A model generated the notes under the pieces. The model did no database searches, was not told the DNA's origin, and saw nothing but the letters and a program-made list of their open reading frames with translations. 64,000 nt of DNA from Corynebacterium jeikeium (lineage in GTDB: Bacteria > Actinomycetota > Actinomycetes > Mycobacteriales > Mycobacteriaceae), in NCBI RefSeq assembly GCF_028609885.1, contig NZ_CP063195.1, forward strand, positions 1,054,001 through 1,118,000. The letters run 5' to 3'. Positions 1 through 9,797 of the stretch are shown piece after piece; the first letter of the stretch is position 1; every line of letters begins with the position of its first letter. A program made the position numbers and the translations under genes.

Positions 1-1
1 C

Positions 2-1669
<1,668 letters not shown>

Positions 1670-1708
1670 TTCAGCGCGCCTAAGCTTCCACTCCTAAACT
1701 AGGGAGTC

Positions 1709-2365
1709 ATGAGCAACGACAGCACCCCGTACCGCGTTGTAGATAGCGAACTGCTGCTGGACGCGCCGATCATCGGCGTGCGCCGCGATACGATCACCAC
1801 CGCCACCGGCGAGGCGAAGCGCGAGATCGTGGAGCACTTCTCCGCCGTCGCCGTCGCCGCTGTGCGCGATAACCACGTGATGATGATCCGCCAGTATCGC
1901 CATGGTGTGGGCCGCCACCTGTGGGAGATTCCCGCCGGCCTGCTGGACCTGGTGGGGGAGGATCCCCTGGAAGCCGCCCGCCGGGAGCTAGCAGAGGAAG
2001 CAGGGCTGCGCGCCCACACCTGGCACCTGCTGGGGGATGTCGTGACCTCCCCAGGTTTCAGTGAGGAAATGTGCCGGATCTACCTGGCCGAAGACTTGGA
2101 CGATGACCTCTCCGGCATCGACCTACCCGAGGCAGAATTCGAAGAGGCGGAGATTGAAACCCGCTGGGTGCCGATCCCCGAAGCCATCGAATGGGTGCAG
2201 ACGGGCAAGGTCGAAAACTCCATCGCCACCATCGCCCTGCTGCACCTGGCCGCAGGTACCCGCCGGGACGTTTCAGAGCCATTCAACTACCACTCCGGCC
2301 TCGCCGATCGCCGCTCCGCCAGCGCGGAAGCCAAGCCCGGCACGGACATGAAGTTCATCCGTTGA
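1709..2365 (+). CDS. Nudix hydrolase, ADP-ribose pyrophosphatase type
   Basis: Predicted cytosolic Nudix hydrolase that splits a nucleoside diphosphate linked to another group. The best family match is ADP-ribose pyrophosphatase (NudF-like, as Rv1700 of M. tuberculosis in the same gene neighbourhood). The Nudix helix lies at residues 77-100 with the core REL.EEAG, preceded by WEIPAG, which is typical of the ADP-ribose group. The substrate is inferred from the family and from position, not from a diagnostic residue. A start codon preceded by AGGGAGTC supports the chosen ATG. The stop overlaps the xerD start (TTGA). Confidence 0.9.
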   Translation: MSNDSTPYRVVDSELLLDAPIIGVRRDTITTATGEAKREIVEHFSAVAVAAVRDNHVMMIRQYRHGVGRHLWEIPAGLLDLVGEDPLEAARRELAEEAGLRAHTWHLLGDVVTSPGFSEEMCRIYLAEDLDDDLSGIDLPEAEFEEAEIETRWVPIPEAIEWVQTGKVENSIATIALLHLAAGTRRDVSEPFNYHSGLADRRSASAEAKPGTDMKFIR

Positions 2366-3261
2366 GCGCAGAAGCCAACCGCAAACTCGTCACGGCCTAC
2401 ATCCGGCATCTGAAGACCGAGCGCGATGTTTCCGTACACACTCTGTCGAACTACCAGCGCGACCTCGACCGCTACCTGGTGTGGCTAGGCTCCAAGGCGC
2501 TGCAGGAAGTCACCGCCACAGACATCGAGGATCACCTGGTTTACCTCCGCAAGGATCTGAACCTCGCGGCATCCTCCGCAGCCCGCGGACTGGCTGCGAT
2601 CCGCGGCCTACACTCCTTCGCCCATACCGATGGCCGACTGGCGTTCGACGTTGCGGCGGACGTACCCACACCCTCGCAGGGCGGGTCCATCCCGAAGGCC
2701 CTAAGCCTGGCACAGGTCGAGGCTTTGCTGAATGCGGTGCCGGCGGGCGATGGGGCGTCACAAATAAACATCCGCGACCGTGCGCTGCTCGAGATGCTCT
2801 ACTCGACCGGCGCGCGCATCACCGAACTTCTAGACCTCGACGTCGACGACCTCGACCGGGAACAGCGCGTGCTGCTCGTGCGCGGCAAGGGCGGCAAGGA
2901 ACGCATTGTGCCGCTCGGGCGCCCCGCGCTGCAGGCGGTGGAGCGCTACCTGGTGAGGGCGCGGCCGAGCCTGAACAAGAAAGGCAGCCCGGCGCTGTTT
3001 CTCAACAACCGCGGGGCGCGCCTGGGTCGCCAATCGGGCTTCAAGATCGTTTCGCAGGCGGCGGAGGCGGCGGGGCTGGAGCACGTCTCGCCGCACAGCC
3101 TCCGACACAGCTTCGCCACGCACCTATTGGAGGGCGGCGCAGATATTCGCGTGGTGCAGGAACTTCTCGGCCACGCTAGCGTGGCTACCACGCAGATTTA
3201 CACCAAGGTCAGCCCTGAGCACTTGAGGGAAATTTGGGCCTCATCTCACCCCCGTACCTAG
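2362..3261 (+). CDS. xerD: Tyrosine recombinase XerD
   Basis: Site-specific recombinase that acts with XerC at dif to resolve chromosome dimers. The N-terminal SAM-like core-binding domain (about residues 5-90) is followed by the catalytic domain with Arg152 (TGARITE), the box HSLRHSFATHLLEGG, and the nucleophile Tyr280 in TTQIYTKV. The TTG at 2362 overlaps the Nudix stop and gives 299 residues, the normal XerD length. An in-frame extension back to 2191 runs through the Nudix gene and is rejected. A copy of the dispersed GGCGTCANNAA motif (2754-2764) sits in codons for A-S-Q-I, where TCA and ATA are unusual for this gene. Confidence 0.93.
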   Translation: MSAEANRKLVTAYIRHLKTERDVSVHTLSNYQRDLDRYLVWLGSKALQEVTATDIEDHLVYLRKDLNLAASSAARGLAAIRGLHSFAHTDGRLAFDVAADVPTPSQGGSIPKALSLAQVEALLNAVPAGDGASQINIRDRALLEMLYSTGARITELLDLDVDDLDREQRVLLVRGKGGKERIVPLGRPALQAVERYLVRARPSLNKKGSPALFLNNRGARLGRQSGFKIVSQAAEAAGLEHVSPHSLRHSFATHLLEGGADIRVVQELLGHASVATTQIYTKVSPEHLREIWASSHPRT

Positions 3262-3321
3262 TGCGCCTGATAATCTCTAGGGTGTAATTAAAGGCTATTT
3301 ATCACAATCAAGGGAAAGGGC

Positions 3322-4230
3322 TTGACGGGATCGCCGATGTCACGTTCACAGTCACACGCGGATGCGTTGTTTGATAAGCCCGATCAGCGCATCGGCCTGA
3401 CCGGACGACCGATCAAGGAACTGCCGGACCCCGAACCGTTGGATCGCCACGGTCCGGCCTCCATCATCGCGATGTGCAACCAGAAGGGCGGGGTGGGTAA
3501 GACCACTTCGACGATCAACATCGGTGCTTCGCTGGCCGCGTTCGGCCGAAAGGTACTGCTGGTGGATCTGGATCCACAGGGCGCCCTGTCTGCAGGCCTG
3601 GGCATTAGCCACGACGAGTTGGACGTTACGGTCTACAACCTGTTGGTCGATTCTTCTGCCTCTATTCTGGACGCCATCCACTCCAGCCCCGTCGACGGTC
3701 TGGATGTTGTTCCGGCGAATATCGACCTGTCGGCTGCGGAGATCCAGTTGGTGAACGAGGTCGGCCGTGAGCAAGCCCTGGCTCGCGCGCTGCGGCCCGT
3801 GATGCGCGACTACGACTTCATCATCGTCGACTGCCAGCCTTCCCTCGGCCTGCTGACGGTCAACGCCCTGAGCTGTGCGGATTCGGTGATCATTCCGGTG
3901 GAATCCGAGTACTTCTCCCTGCGTGGCCTGGCACTACTGATGGACACGGTGGATAAGGTCCGCGACCGCCTGAATTTCAAGCTCGAAGTGCTGGGCATTC
4001 TAGTGACGATGTTTGACCGCCGAACCCTCCATGCCCGCGAGGTGATGGAGCGGCTGGTGGAAGCGTTCGGGGATAAGGTTTTCGATTCCGTCATCACCCG
4101 CACCGTGCGCTTCCCGGAGACTTCGGTGGCCGGCGAGCCGATCAACACCTGGGCGCCGAGCTCTTCTGGCGCGGTGCAATACTCGAATCTGGCGAAGGAA
4201 GTCATTGAGCGCGTCGCTCAGCAAATCTAG
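3322..4230 (+). CDS. ParA/Soj-family chromosome partitioning ATPase
   Basis: Deviant Walker-A ATPase of the ParA/MinD family, with KGGVGKT at residues 55-61 and the second box VDLDPQG. A ParA-like gene directly before scpA and scpB is a conserved arrangement in mycobacteria and corynebacteria (Rv1708 position). No parB gene or parS cluster is seen here, so this is probably the scpAB-linked paralogue rather than the main origin-segregation ParA. The TTG at 3322 is preceded by AAGGGA at a suitable distance. An in-frame ATG at 3337 is the alternative. The 3' end overlaps scpA by 26 bases. Confidence 0.88.
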   Translation: MTGSPMSRSQSHADALFDKPDQRIGLTGRPIKELPDPEPLDRHGPASIIAMCNQKGGVGKTTSTINIGASLAAFGRKVLLVDLDPQGALSAGLGISHDELDVTVYNLLVDSSASILDAIHSSPVDGLDVVPANIDLSAAEIQLVNEVGREQALARALRPVMRDYDFIIVDCQPSLGLLTVNALSCADSVIIPVESEYFSLRGLALLMDTVDKVRDRLNFKLEVLGILVTMFDRRTLHAREVMERLVEAFGDKVFDSVITRTVRFPETSVAGEPINTWAPSSSGAVQYSNLAKEVIERVAQQI

Positions 4231-5062
4231 CCAGCCCGTGCAGGAGCCAGGGCAGCCAGAGCAGCCCGAGCAGCCGGAAATCACCGGCTTCCGGGTGGCA
4301 CTGGCTAACTTCGATGGCCCCTTCGACCTGCTGCTGCAGCTGATACACTCCCACAAGCTGGATATCACCGAGGTCGCGCTGGCGCAGGTCACCGACGAGT
4401 TCATCGCCTACACCAAAACCCTCAGCTCCAGCGCAGAGGACTTGGACGAGGTCACGGAGTTCCTGGTGGTCGCCTCCACTCTGCTGGATCTCAAAGCAGC
4501 CCGCCTGGTGCCGCGTGGCGAGGTGGACAGCGAGGAAGATCTCGCGTTGTTGGAAACCCGCGATCTGCTGTTCGCCCGCCTGCTGCAGTACCGCGCCTAT
4601 AAGCAGGTGGCGGATCTTTTCGCCGACTGGCAGCGAGACGCAGCCCGCGCTTATCCGGCAACCCTGTCCTTGGAGGAACACCACGCAAATCTGCTGCCAG
4701 AGGTGAAGATCGGCAAGAATGCCGACGAGTTCGCCGAGCTAGCTGCGGCAGTGTTCCGCCCCAAGCCCGACCACGTGGACACTGGACACATCCACCAGGT
4801 GGCGGTATCTGTGCCAGAGCAGGCCGGACGAATTCTCAATACCCTCAAGGTCGCAGGCGAGAACACCTGGGTGACCTTCGGGGCGCTCATCGCCGACGCG
4901 GAGCTGAACATGATCGTCGTCGGGCGCTTCCTGGCGCTGTTGGAGTTGTATAAGGCCCGCGCCATCGGCATCGAACAGCCCGAGCCACTGCAGGACATGT
5001 CGGTGGCCTGGACCGGGCTGGATATCGACCCGGCTGTTGTGGCGGCCAGCAACTGGGAATAG
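4205..5062 (+). CDS. scpA: Segregation and condensation protein A
   Basis: Kleisin subunit of the SMC-ScpAB condensin complex, which loads on and compacts newly replicated DNA. After a Gln/Pro-rich N-terminus with repeated QPEQPE, the family core begins at FRVALANFDGPFDLLLQLI and continues through DITEVALAQVTDEF. The 285 residues are slightly longer than usual because of that N-terminal stretch. The TTG start lies inside the parA 3' end and has AAGGAA four bases upstream. An in-frame GTG at 4238 is the alternative. Translational coupling with parA is likely. Confidence 0.9.
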   Translation: MSASLSKSSQPVQEPGQPEQPEQPEITGFRVALANFDGPFDLLLQLIHSHKLDITEVALAQVTDEFIAYTKTLSSSAEDLDEVTEFLVVASTLLDLKAARLVPRGEVDSEEDLALLETRDLLFARLLQYRAYKQVADLFADWQRDAARAYPATLSLEEHHANLLPEVKIGKNADEFAELAAAVFRPKPDHVDTGHIHQVAVSVPEQAGRILNTLKVAGENTWVTFGALIADAELNMIVVGRFLALLELYKARAIGIEQPEPLQDMSVAWTGLDIDPAVVAASNWE

Positions 5063-5095
5063 GCGTCACAAAGAAAGAACAGAAAGGCACACACC

Positions 5096-5692
5096 ATGAG
5101 CGACATGAACCCCAACCCCGCGCCGCTGCCGCAGGTGTCGGTGCTGCGCAGCCGCGTGGAATCTCTGCTGTTGGTGAGCGACGAGGCAGTGACGCCCACA
5201 GAGCTTGCCCGCGTGCTTTCCAACGAGGAAAAGGCGGTGCCAGAGGCCGAGGTGGCGCGTACTCTCCACGAGATTGCAGCGGAGTACGAAGCCAGGGGAA
5301 ATGGCTTTGAACTGCGTGAACACGAGGGCGCTTTCCGGTTGTACACGCGGCGCGCGAACTCGGACGTGGTGGAGGCGAAGCTGCTGGATGGCACCCAGCA
5401 GCGCCTGAGCCGCGCGGCTCTGGAGACCCTGGCGGTGGTGGCCTACCGGCAGCCCGTCACCCGCAGCCAGGTGGCCGCCGTGCGCGGGGTGAACTGCGAC
5501 GGCGTGATGCGCACACTGTCTCTACGTGGGCTGATCGCCGAGACAGGGGAGCAGGGCGGGGCACACCTGTACTCCACGACCGAGCTTTTCTTGGAGCAGA
5601 TCGGCATCGAATCGCTGGAGGAACTGCCGGATCTGGCGCCGCTGCTGCCAGAAGTAGACAGCATCGACAGCCTTGACAATATCGACAATTAA
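5096..5692 (+). CDS. scpB: Segregation and condensation protein B
   Basis: Winged-helix partner of ScpA in the SMC complex. The 198 residues include two winged-helix units, with the conserved run LETLAVVAYRQPVTRSQVAAVRG at about residues 110-135 and GLIAETGE after it. The ATG is preceded by GAAAGG. The 33-base gap after scpA contains a copy of the dispersed GGCGTCANNAA motif (5062-5072), one of only two copies outside coding sequence. Confidence 0.92.
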   Translation: MSDMNPNPAPLPQVSVLRSRVESLLLVSDEAVTPTELARVLSNEEKAVPEAEVARTLHEIAAEYEARGNGFELREHEGAFRLYTRRANSDVVEAKLLDGTQQRLSRAALETLAVVAYRQPVTRSQVAAVRGVNCDGVMRTLSLRGLIAETGEQGGAHLYSTTELFLEQIGIESLEELPDLAPLLPEVDSIDSLDNIDN

Positions 5693-5718
5693 GCAGGTTG
5701 AAGGGTATAGTTCGGGCT

Positions 5719-5742
5719 GATAATTCAAGATTTTAGTTCGAA
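5719..5742 (+). promoter_or_regulatory. rluB upstream region with TTAGTTCGAA element
   Basis: A -10-like GATAAT (5719-5724, preceded by T) is followed by the 10-mer TTAGTTCGAA at 5733-5742. That 10-mer recurs in the same orientation in front of odhI and rbpA. It sits 24 bases before the rluB GTG, at or just after the expected transcription start. Confidence 0.45.
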
Positions 5743-5756
5743 GGGCTAGAAACACC

Positions 5757-6629
5757 GTGGACACACCCGCTCGCCGAGACGGCACACCGGAGACCGCTCC
5801 GAAAGACATCTACCTATCCCAGGCCAAGCCCGCCAAGCGTCAGCACGTAACGGCGCAGGAGGCGGAGGCTGCTCTCAATAAGCCAGAATCGGAGAAAGCG
5901 CAGGTGCGCCTGCAAAAGGTGCTGGCCTCCGCGGGTGTGGCTAGCCGCCGCATGAGCGAGAAGCTGATCGCCGCCGGTCGCGTGGAAGTCAACGGCGAAG
6001 TCGTGGTGAAGATGGGCACCCGCATCGACCCGAGCGTCGACATCGTCCGCGTGGATGGCGAGCGCGTGCAGGTCAACGAAGAGATGGTCTACTTCGTTCT
6101 GAACAAGCCCCGCGGCGTGCACTCCACGATGAGCGACGACCTGGGCCGCCCGTGCGTGGGAGACCTGGTTGGTACGCGCCTTAAGGAAGGCCAGGGACTA
6201 TTCCACGTCGGCCGTCTGGATGCCCAGACCGAAGGTCTGCTGCTGCTCACGAACGACGGTGAACTCGCCAACCGCCTGATGCACCCCAAGTACGAGGTGA
6301 AGAAGACCTACATGGCCACGGTGCTCGGGGAGGCGAGCCGCAAGTTGATCCGCGAGCTGAAAGACGGCGTGGAGCTGGACGATGGCATCGCGCGTGCCGA
6401 CAGCGTGCAGATCGTGGACGTGTGGCAGGGCAAGTCGCTGATCAAGGTGGAGCTGCATGAGGGACGCAAGCACATCGTGCGCCGCATGCTGAAGGAAGCC
6501 GGCTTCCCGGTGCAGGCGCTGGTGCGCACCAAGATCCACACCGTTCAGCTGGGCGAACAGAAGCCGGGCACGATTCGCGCACTGAACCAGGCGGAACTGC
6601 AGAGCATGTACAAGAAGGTCGGGCTGTAG
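5757..6629 (+). CDS. rluB: 23S rRNA pseudouridine synthase, RluB type
   Basis: Isomerises a uridine of 23S rRNA to pseudouridine (family: RsuA/RluB/E/F). Residues 1-45 are a low-complexity lead. An S4 RNA-binding domain follows at about 46-100 (VRLQKVLASAGVASRR), then the catalytic domain with GRLDAQTEGLLLLTNDG, whose Asp155 is the expected catalytic residue. The 290-residue length is normal for the actinobacterial form. The GTG start is supported by GAAGGG upstream. The gene sits between scpB and cmk-der, as in mycobacteria (Rv1711). Confidence 0.92.
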   Translation: MDTPARRDGTPETAPKDIYLSQAKPAKRQHVTAQEAEAALNKPESEKAQVRLQKVLASAGVASRRMSEKLIAAGRVEVNGEVVVKMGTRIDPSVDIVRVDGERVQVNEEMVYFVLNKPRGVHSTMSDDLGRPCVGDLVGTRLKEGQGLFHVGRLDAQTEGLLLLTNDGELANRLMHPKYEVKKTYMATVLGEASRKLIRELKDGVELDDGIARADSVQIVDVWQGKSLIKVELHEGRKHIVRRMLKEAGFPVQALVRTKIHTVQLGEQKPGTIRALNQAELQSMYKKVGL

Positions 6630-6678
6630 CTAGATCAGCCGACGTAAACACACAATCAATTAGGGGAACGACCTTTTT

Positions 6679-9012
6679 ATGACGAACGCACCTTTCTTCG
6701 AGCCAGGCTCCGCCCTGGATCAGCTCGCCAGTGCAAAGAACATTGAGGATGGCGGCCTGATCGTCGCAGTCGACGGCCCAAGCGGCACCGGCAAGTCCAC
6801 CGTCTGCCGCCGCCTGGCCACCGCCGCGGACGCGAAGTACTTGGATACCGGCGCTATGTACCGCGTCGCCACGCTGCATGTTCTGCGCCAGGGCATCGAC
6901 CCTTCCGAAGAGTCCGCACGCGAGGCGATCATCGCCGCCACCGCCGACCTGCCCCTGGAAATCAACGAGGATCCCACCTCCACCGAGGTGCTACTGGACG
7001 GCACCGACGTTTCCGGCGAGATCCGCGGCCCCGAGGTCACCGCACACGTCTCCGCCGTCGCCGCCATCCCGGAGGTGCGCGAGAACCTAGTCGCACTGCA
7101 GCGCTCTTTGGCCTTCGCCGCTGGTCGCTGCGTGGTCGAGGGCCGCGACATCGGAACTGTTGTTCTTTCGGACGCCCCAGTGAAGATCTTCATGACCGCC
7201 TCCGCCGAGGTGCGGGCCCAGCGCCGATACGATCAGGATCTGGAAGCTGGCCGAGAGGCGGACTACGAGGCTGTACTCGCGGATGTGCAGCGCCGTGATG
7301 AGGCCGACTCTTCACGCAAGACTTCTCCGCTCCGCCCGGCAGAGGATGCCGTGATTGTGGACACCGGCGAGATGGACATAGACGAGGTACTGGAGAAGCT
7401 GGCGCAGCTGACCCTGGCCAGCGCCAAGCCGGACAGCCTGGATTCCCCCGAAGAGCTGGTTTTCCGCACGGCTGATGGCGAGGTGCTGGGGGAGTCCGAC
7501 TTCTCCGCCGCCGAGTTCTCCGAGTACGACGATGACGAGTTCGACGAGGGCAACGAGTCCGCCCCCGACGAATTCTTCATCACCGGCCCGGACGACTTCA
7601 CCCTCGAGGGCGGCGGCGACATGCCGGAATCCGACGAGGACTGGGAAGCCCTGGAGGAGGCCTTCGGCGTACTCGGTGACGAGGAGGCCGAACAGGAGGC
7701 CCTGTGCACCGTCGCCATCGTCGGCCGTCCGAACGTGGGCAAGTCCACCCTGGTGAACCGCTTCATCGGCCGCCGCGAGGCTGTGGTGGAGGACTTCCCG
7801 GGTGTCACCCGCGACCGCATTTCCTACCTGGGCGAGTGGTCCGGCCGCCGCTTCTGGGTGCAGGATACGGGCGGCTGGGATCCGGATGCGAAGGGCATCC
7901 ACGCGGCCATCGCCCGCCAGGCGGAGACTGCCATGGAGACCGCCGATGTGATCGTCTTCGTGGTCGACTCGAAGGTCGGCATCACCTCCACGGACGAGGT
8001 CATCGCCCGCAAGCTGCAGCGCAGTAAGGTGCCCGTGATCGTGGTGGCCAACAAGTGCGATGCGGACGCGCAGCTGGGCGACGTCGCCGAGTTCTGGGCG
8101 CTGGGCCTGGATAACCCGTACCCGGTGTCCGCGCAGCATGGCAAGGGCGCGGCGGACGTCATGGATGAGGTCCTGCGGGTCTTCCCGGAGCACCCGCGCG
8201 AGCTTTCGGTCGTTTCCGGCCCGCGCCGCGTGGCCCTGGTCGGTCGCCCGAACGTGGGCAAGTCCTCTCTGCTGAACAAGATCACGGGCGAGGAGCGCTC
8301 CGTGGTCAACAACGTTGCAGGCACCACTGTCGACCCGGTCGATTCCATCGTGGAGCTGGAGGAAAAGACCTGGAAGTTCGTCGATACCGCCGGCATTCGC
8401 AAGAAGACGAAGCAAGCGCGCGGCCACGAGTTCTACGCCTCGCTGCGCACCCGCTCCGCCATCGACGCGGCGGAGGTCGTTGTTTTTCTTGTTGACGCCA
8501 GCGAGCCCATCGCCGAGCAGGATCAGCGAGTACTTCGCATGATCCTCGACTCGGGGCGTGCCCTGGTGGTGGCCTACAACAAGTGGGACCTGGTGGATGA
8601 GGACCGTCGCGACCTTCTGGAGCGCGAGATCGAGCTGCAGCTTTCCCACGTCCCGTGGGCCCGCCGCGTGAACATTTCCGCAAAGACGGGCCGTGCGCTG
8701 CAGAAGCTGGAGCCCGCGATGATCGAGGCTTTGGAGAGCTGGGATCAGCGCATCTCCACCGGTCAGCTGAATACCTGGCTGCGCGCGGTGATTGCGGAGA
8801 CCCCGCCGCCGATGCGTGGCGGCCGCCTGCCACGCGTGCTGTTTGCCACCCAGGCCTCCACCAAGCCACCGGTGATCGTGCTGTTCACCACCGGCTTCCT
8901 GGAGCACGGCTACCGCCGCTTTTTGGAGCGCAAGCTGCGTGAATCCTTCGGCTTCGAGGGCTCGCCGGTGCGCATCGCAGTGCGCGTGCGCGAGAAGAAG
9001 CGTAAGAAGTAG
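6679..9012 (+). CDS. cmk/der: Cytidylate kinase-GTPase Der fusion protein
   Basis: One 777-residue reading frame carries two enzymes that are separate genes in mycobacteria (Rv1712, Rv1713). Residues 1 to about 235 are cytidylate kinase (CMP + ATP to CDP), with P-loop [10 protein letters not shown] at 32-41 and the EGRDIGTVV motif. Residues of about 245-345 form a very acidic linker rich in Asp, Glu and Ser. From 349 follows Der/EngA, the tandem GTPase for 50S ribosome maturation, with G1 motifs GRPNVGKST (349-357) and GRPNVGKSS (522-530), both NKxD boxes (NKCD, NKWD) and a KH-like C-terminus ending in Lys-rich KKRKK. The fused form is annotated in other corynebacteria. No internal stop or frameshift is seen. 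Confidence 0.95.
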   Translation: MTNAPFFEPGSALDQLASAKNIEDGGLIVAVDGPSGTGKSTVCRRLATAADAKYLDTGAMYRVATLHVLRQGIDPSEESAREAIIAATADLPLEINEDPTSTEVLLDGTDVSGEIRGPEVTAHVSAVAAIPEVRENLVALQRSLAFAAGRCVVEGRDIGTVVLSDAPVKIFMTASAEVRAQRRYDQDLEAGREADYEAVLADVQRRDEADSSRKTSPLRPAEDAVIVDTGEMDIDEVLEKLAQLTLASAKPDSLDSPEELVFRTADGEVLGESDFSAAEFSEYDDDEFDEGNESAPDEFFITGPDDFTLEGGGDMPESDEDWEALEEAFGVLGDEEAEQEALCTVAIVGRPNVGKSTLVNRFIGRREAVVEDFPGVTRDRISYLGEWSGRRFWVQDTGGWDPDAKGIHAAIARQAETAMETADVIVFVVDSKVGITSTDEVIARKLQRSKVPVIVVANKCDADAQLGDVAEFWALGLDNPYPVSAQHGKGAADVMDEVLRVFPEHPRELSVVSGPRRVALVGRPNVGKSSLLNKITGEERSVVNNVAGTTVDPVDSIVELEEKTWKFVDTAGIRKKTKQARGHEFYASLRTRSAIDAAEVVVFLVDASEPIAEQDQRVLRMILDSGRALVVAYNKWDLVDEDRRDLLEREIELQLSHVPWARRVNISAKTGRALQKLEPAMIEALESWDQRISTGQLNTWLRAVIAETPPPMRGGRLPRVLFATQASTKPPVIVLFTTGFLEHGYRRFLERKLRESFGFEGSPVRIAVRVREKKRKK

Positions 9013-9043
9013 GCGCCAAAAATAGGCGCCAAGAAATAGGCGC
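9009..9043. repeat. Three short tandem copies of the der 3' end
   Basis: The bases around the der stop, TAGGCGCC followed by A-rich sequence, occur at 9010 and 9023 and in altered form (TAGGCGCTA) at 9037, with 13-14 base spacing. Each copy contains the GGCGC core. This looks like slipped-strand duplication of the gene end. The third copy supplies the stop codon of the convergent trhA gene. Confidence 0.6.
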
Positions 9044-9771
9044 TAGCGCAGCACCAGGATCCAGATAGCGATGTGGTGTAGTAGCGCCGCCAGGATCGTG
9101 GCGGCGTGGAAGACCTCGTGGAATCCAAACCAGCGCGGGGAGGGATTGGGCCACTGCTTGGCGTAGATCACCGCGCCGACGGAGTAGACGATTCCGCCCA
9201 ACAGCATCAGCAGGCTCACGGCCACGCCCAACTGCTGGTAGTAGCCCACGGCGCCGATGGCAGCCAGCCAGCCGAGGGTGAGGTAAGTGGTGGCATCCAG
9301 CCACCGCGGGTGATCAATCCACACCAAATTCAGTACCACTGCCGCGGTGGCAGCCAGCCAGCACACGGCCAAGATCCACAGCCCGCCGGTGTTAAACCAA
9401 CCCCAGCCGGTGAACCATCGCGCGCCGAATGCGCCGACTGTCACCGGCCCGTAGGTTCCGGCGATGAAGACCGCGATCATGGCATGGTCGGCACGCCGCC
9501 AGCTGTTTACCGCGCCCTCGGAGCGCCACGGCACGCGGTGGTACAGCGCGCTGACGGTGAGTATCCCGGCCAGGCACAGTGCGTACAGCGCCGTGGCCAT
9601 GGTCATCCAGGACAGATGAAACTTGGAGGCTGCAACGATGGTCAGTGCCGTGCCCATGCCGCCGAAATACCATGCGGCGGCGGTGTGCAACCGCCCCCGC
9701 ATATACGGGCGGGGGCCGCGGTCGAACGCGGGGCGAGGGGGCTTCTTCGTTAGCACTTGAGTTTTATGCAC
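9043..9771 (-). CDS. trhA: Hemolysin III/TrhA (PAQR-type) seven-helix membrane protein
   Basis: Polytopic membrane protein of the HlyIII/PAQR family. The 242 residues show about seven hydrophobic segments and the family signatures ALYHRVPW, RRADHAMIAVFIAGTYGPV and a C-terminal FHEVFHAATILAALLHHIA. The histidines in these motifs are the expected metal-site ligands. Homologues affect membrane lipid homeostasis; a haemolysin role is historical and unproven for most members. The reading frame's first start is a GTG at 9771 without a clear ribosome site. A GTG at 9756 or ATG at 9702 may be the real start. Confidence 0.85.
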   Translation of the reverse strand: MHKTQVLTKKPPRPAFDRGPRPYMRGRLHTAAAWYFGGMGTALTIVAASKFHLSWMTMATALYALCLAGILTVSALYHRVPWRSEGAVNSWRRADHAMIAVFIAGTYGPVTVGAFGARWFTGWGWFNTGGLWILAVCWLAATAAVVLNLVWIDHPRWLDATTYLTLGWLAAIGAVGYYQQLGVAVSLLMLLGGIVYSVGAVIYAKQWPNPSPRWFGFHEVFHAATILAALLHHIAIWILVLR

Positions 9772-9797
9772 GAAAGAAAGTTTACGCGCATATACGT

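Noticed and set aside
2191..2361. N-terminal extension of xerD back to 2191
   Set aside because: The added residues are only the Nudix gene read in another frame. The TTG at 2362 gives the normal XerD length.
3322..4230. ParA-like gene as evidence of a plasmid or chromosome origin
   Set aside because: It stands in the conserved xerD-scpA context, with no parB or parS-like cluster, so it is the condensin-linked paralogue.
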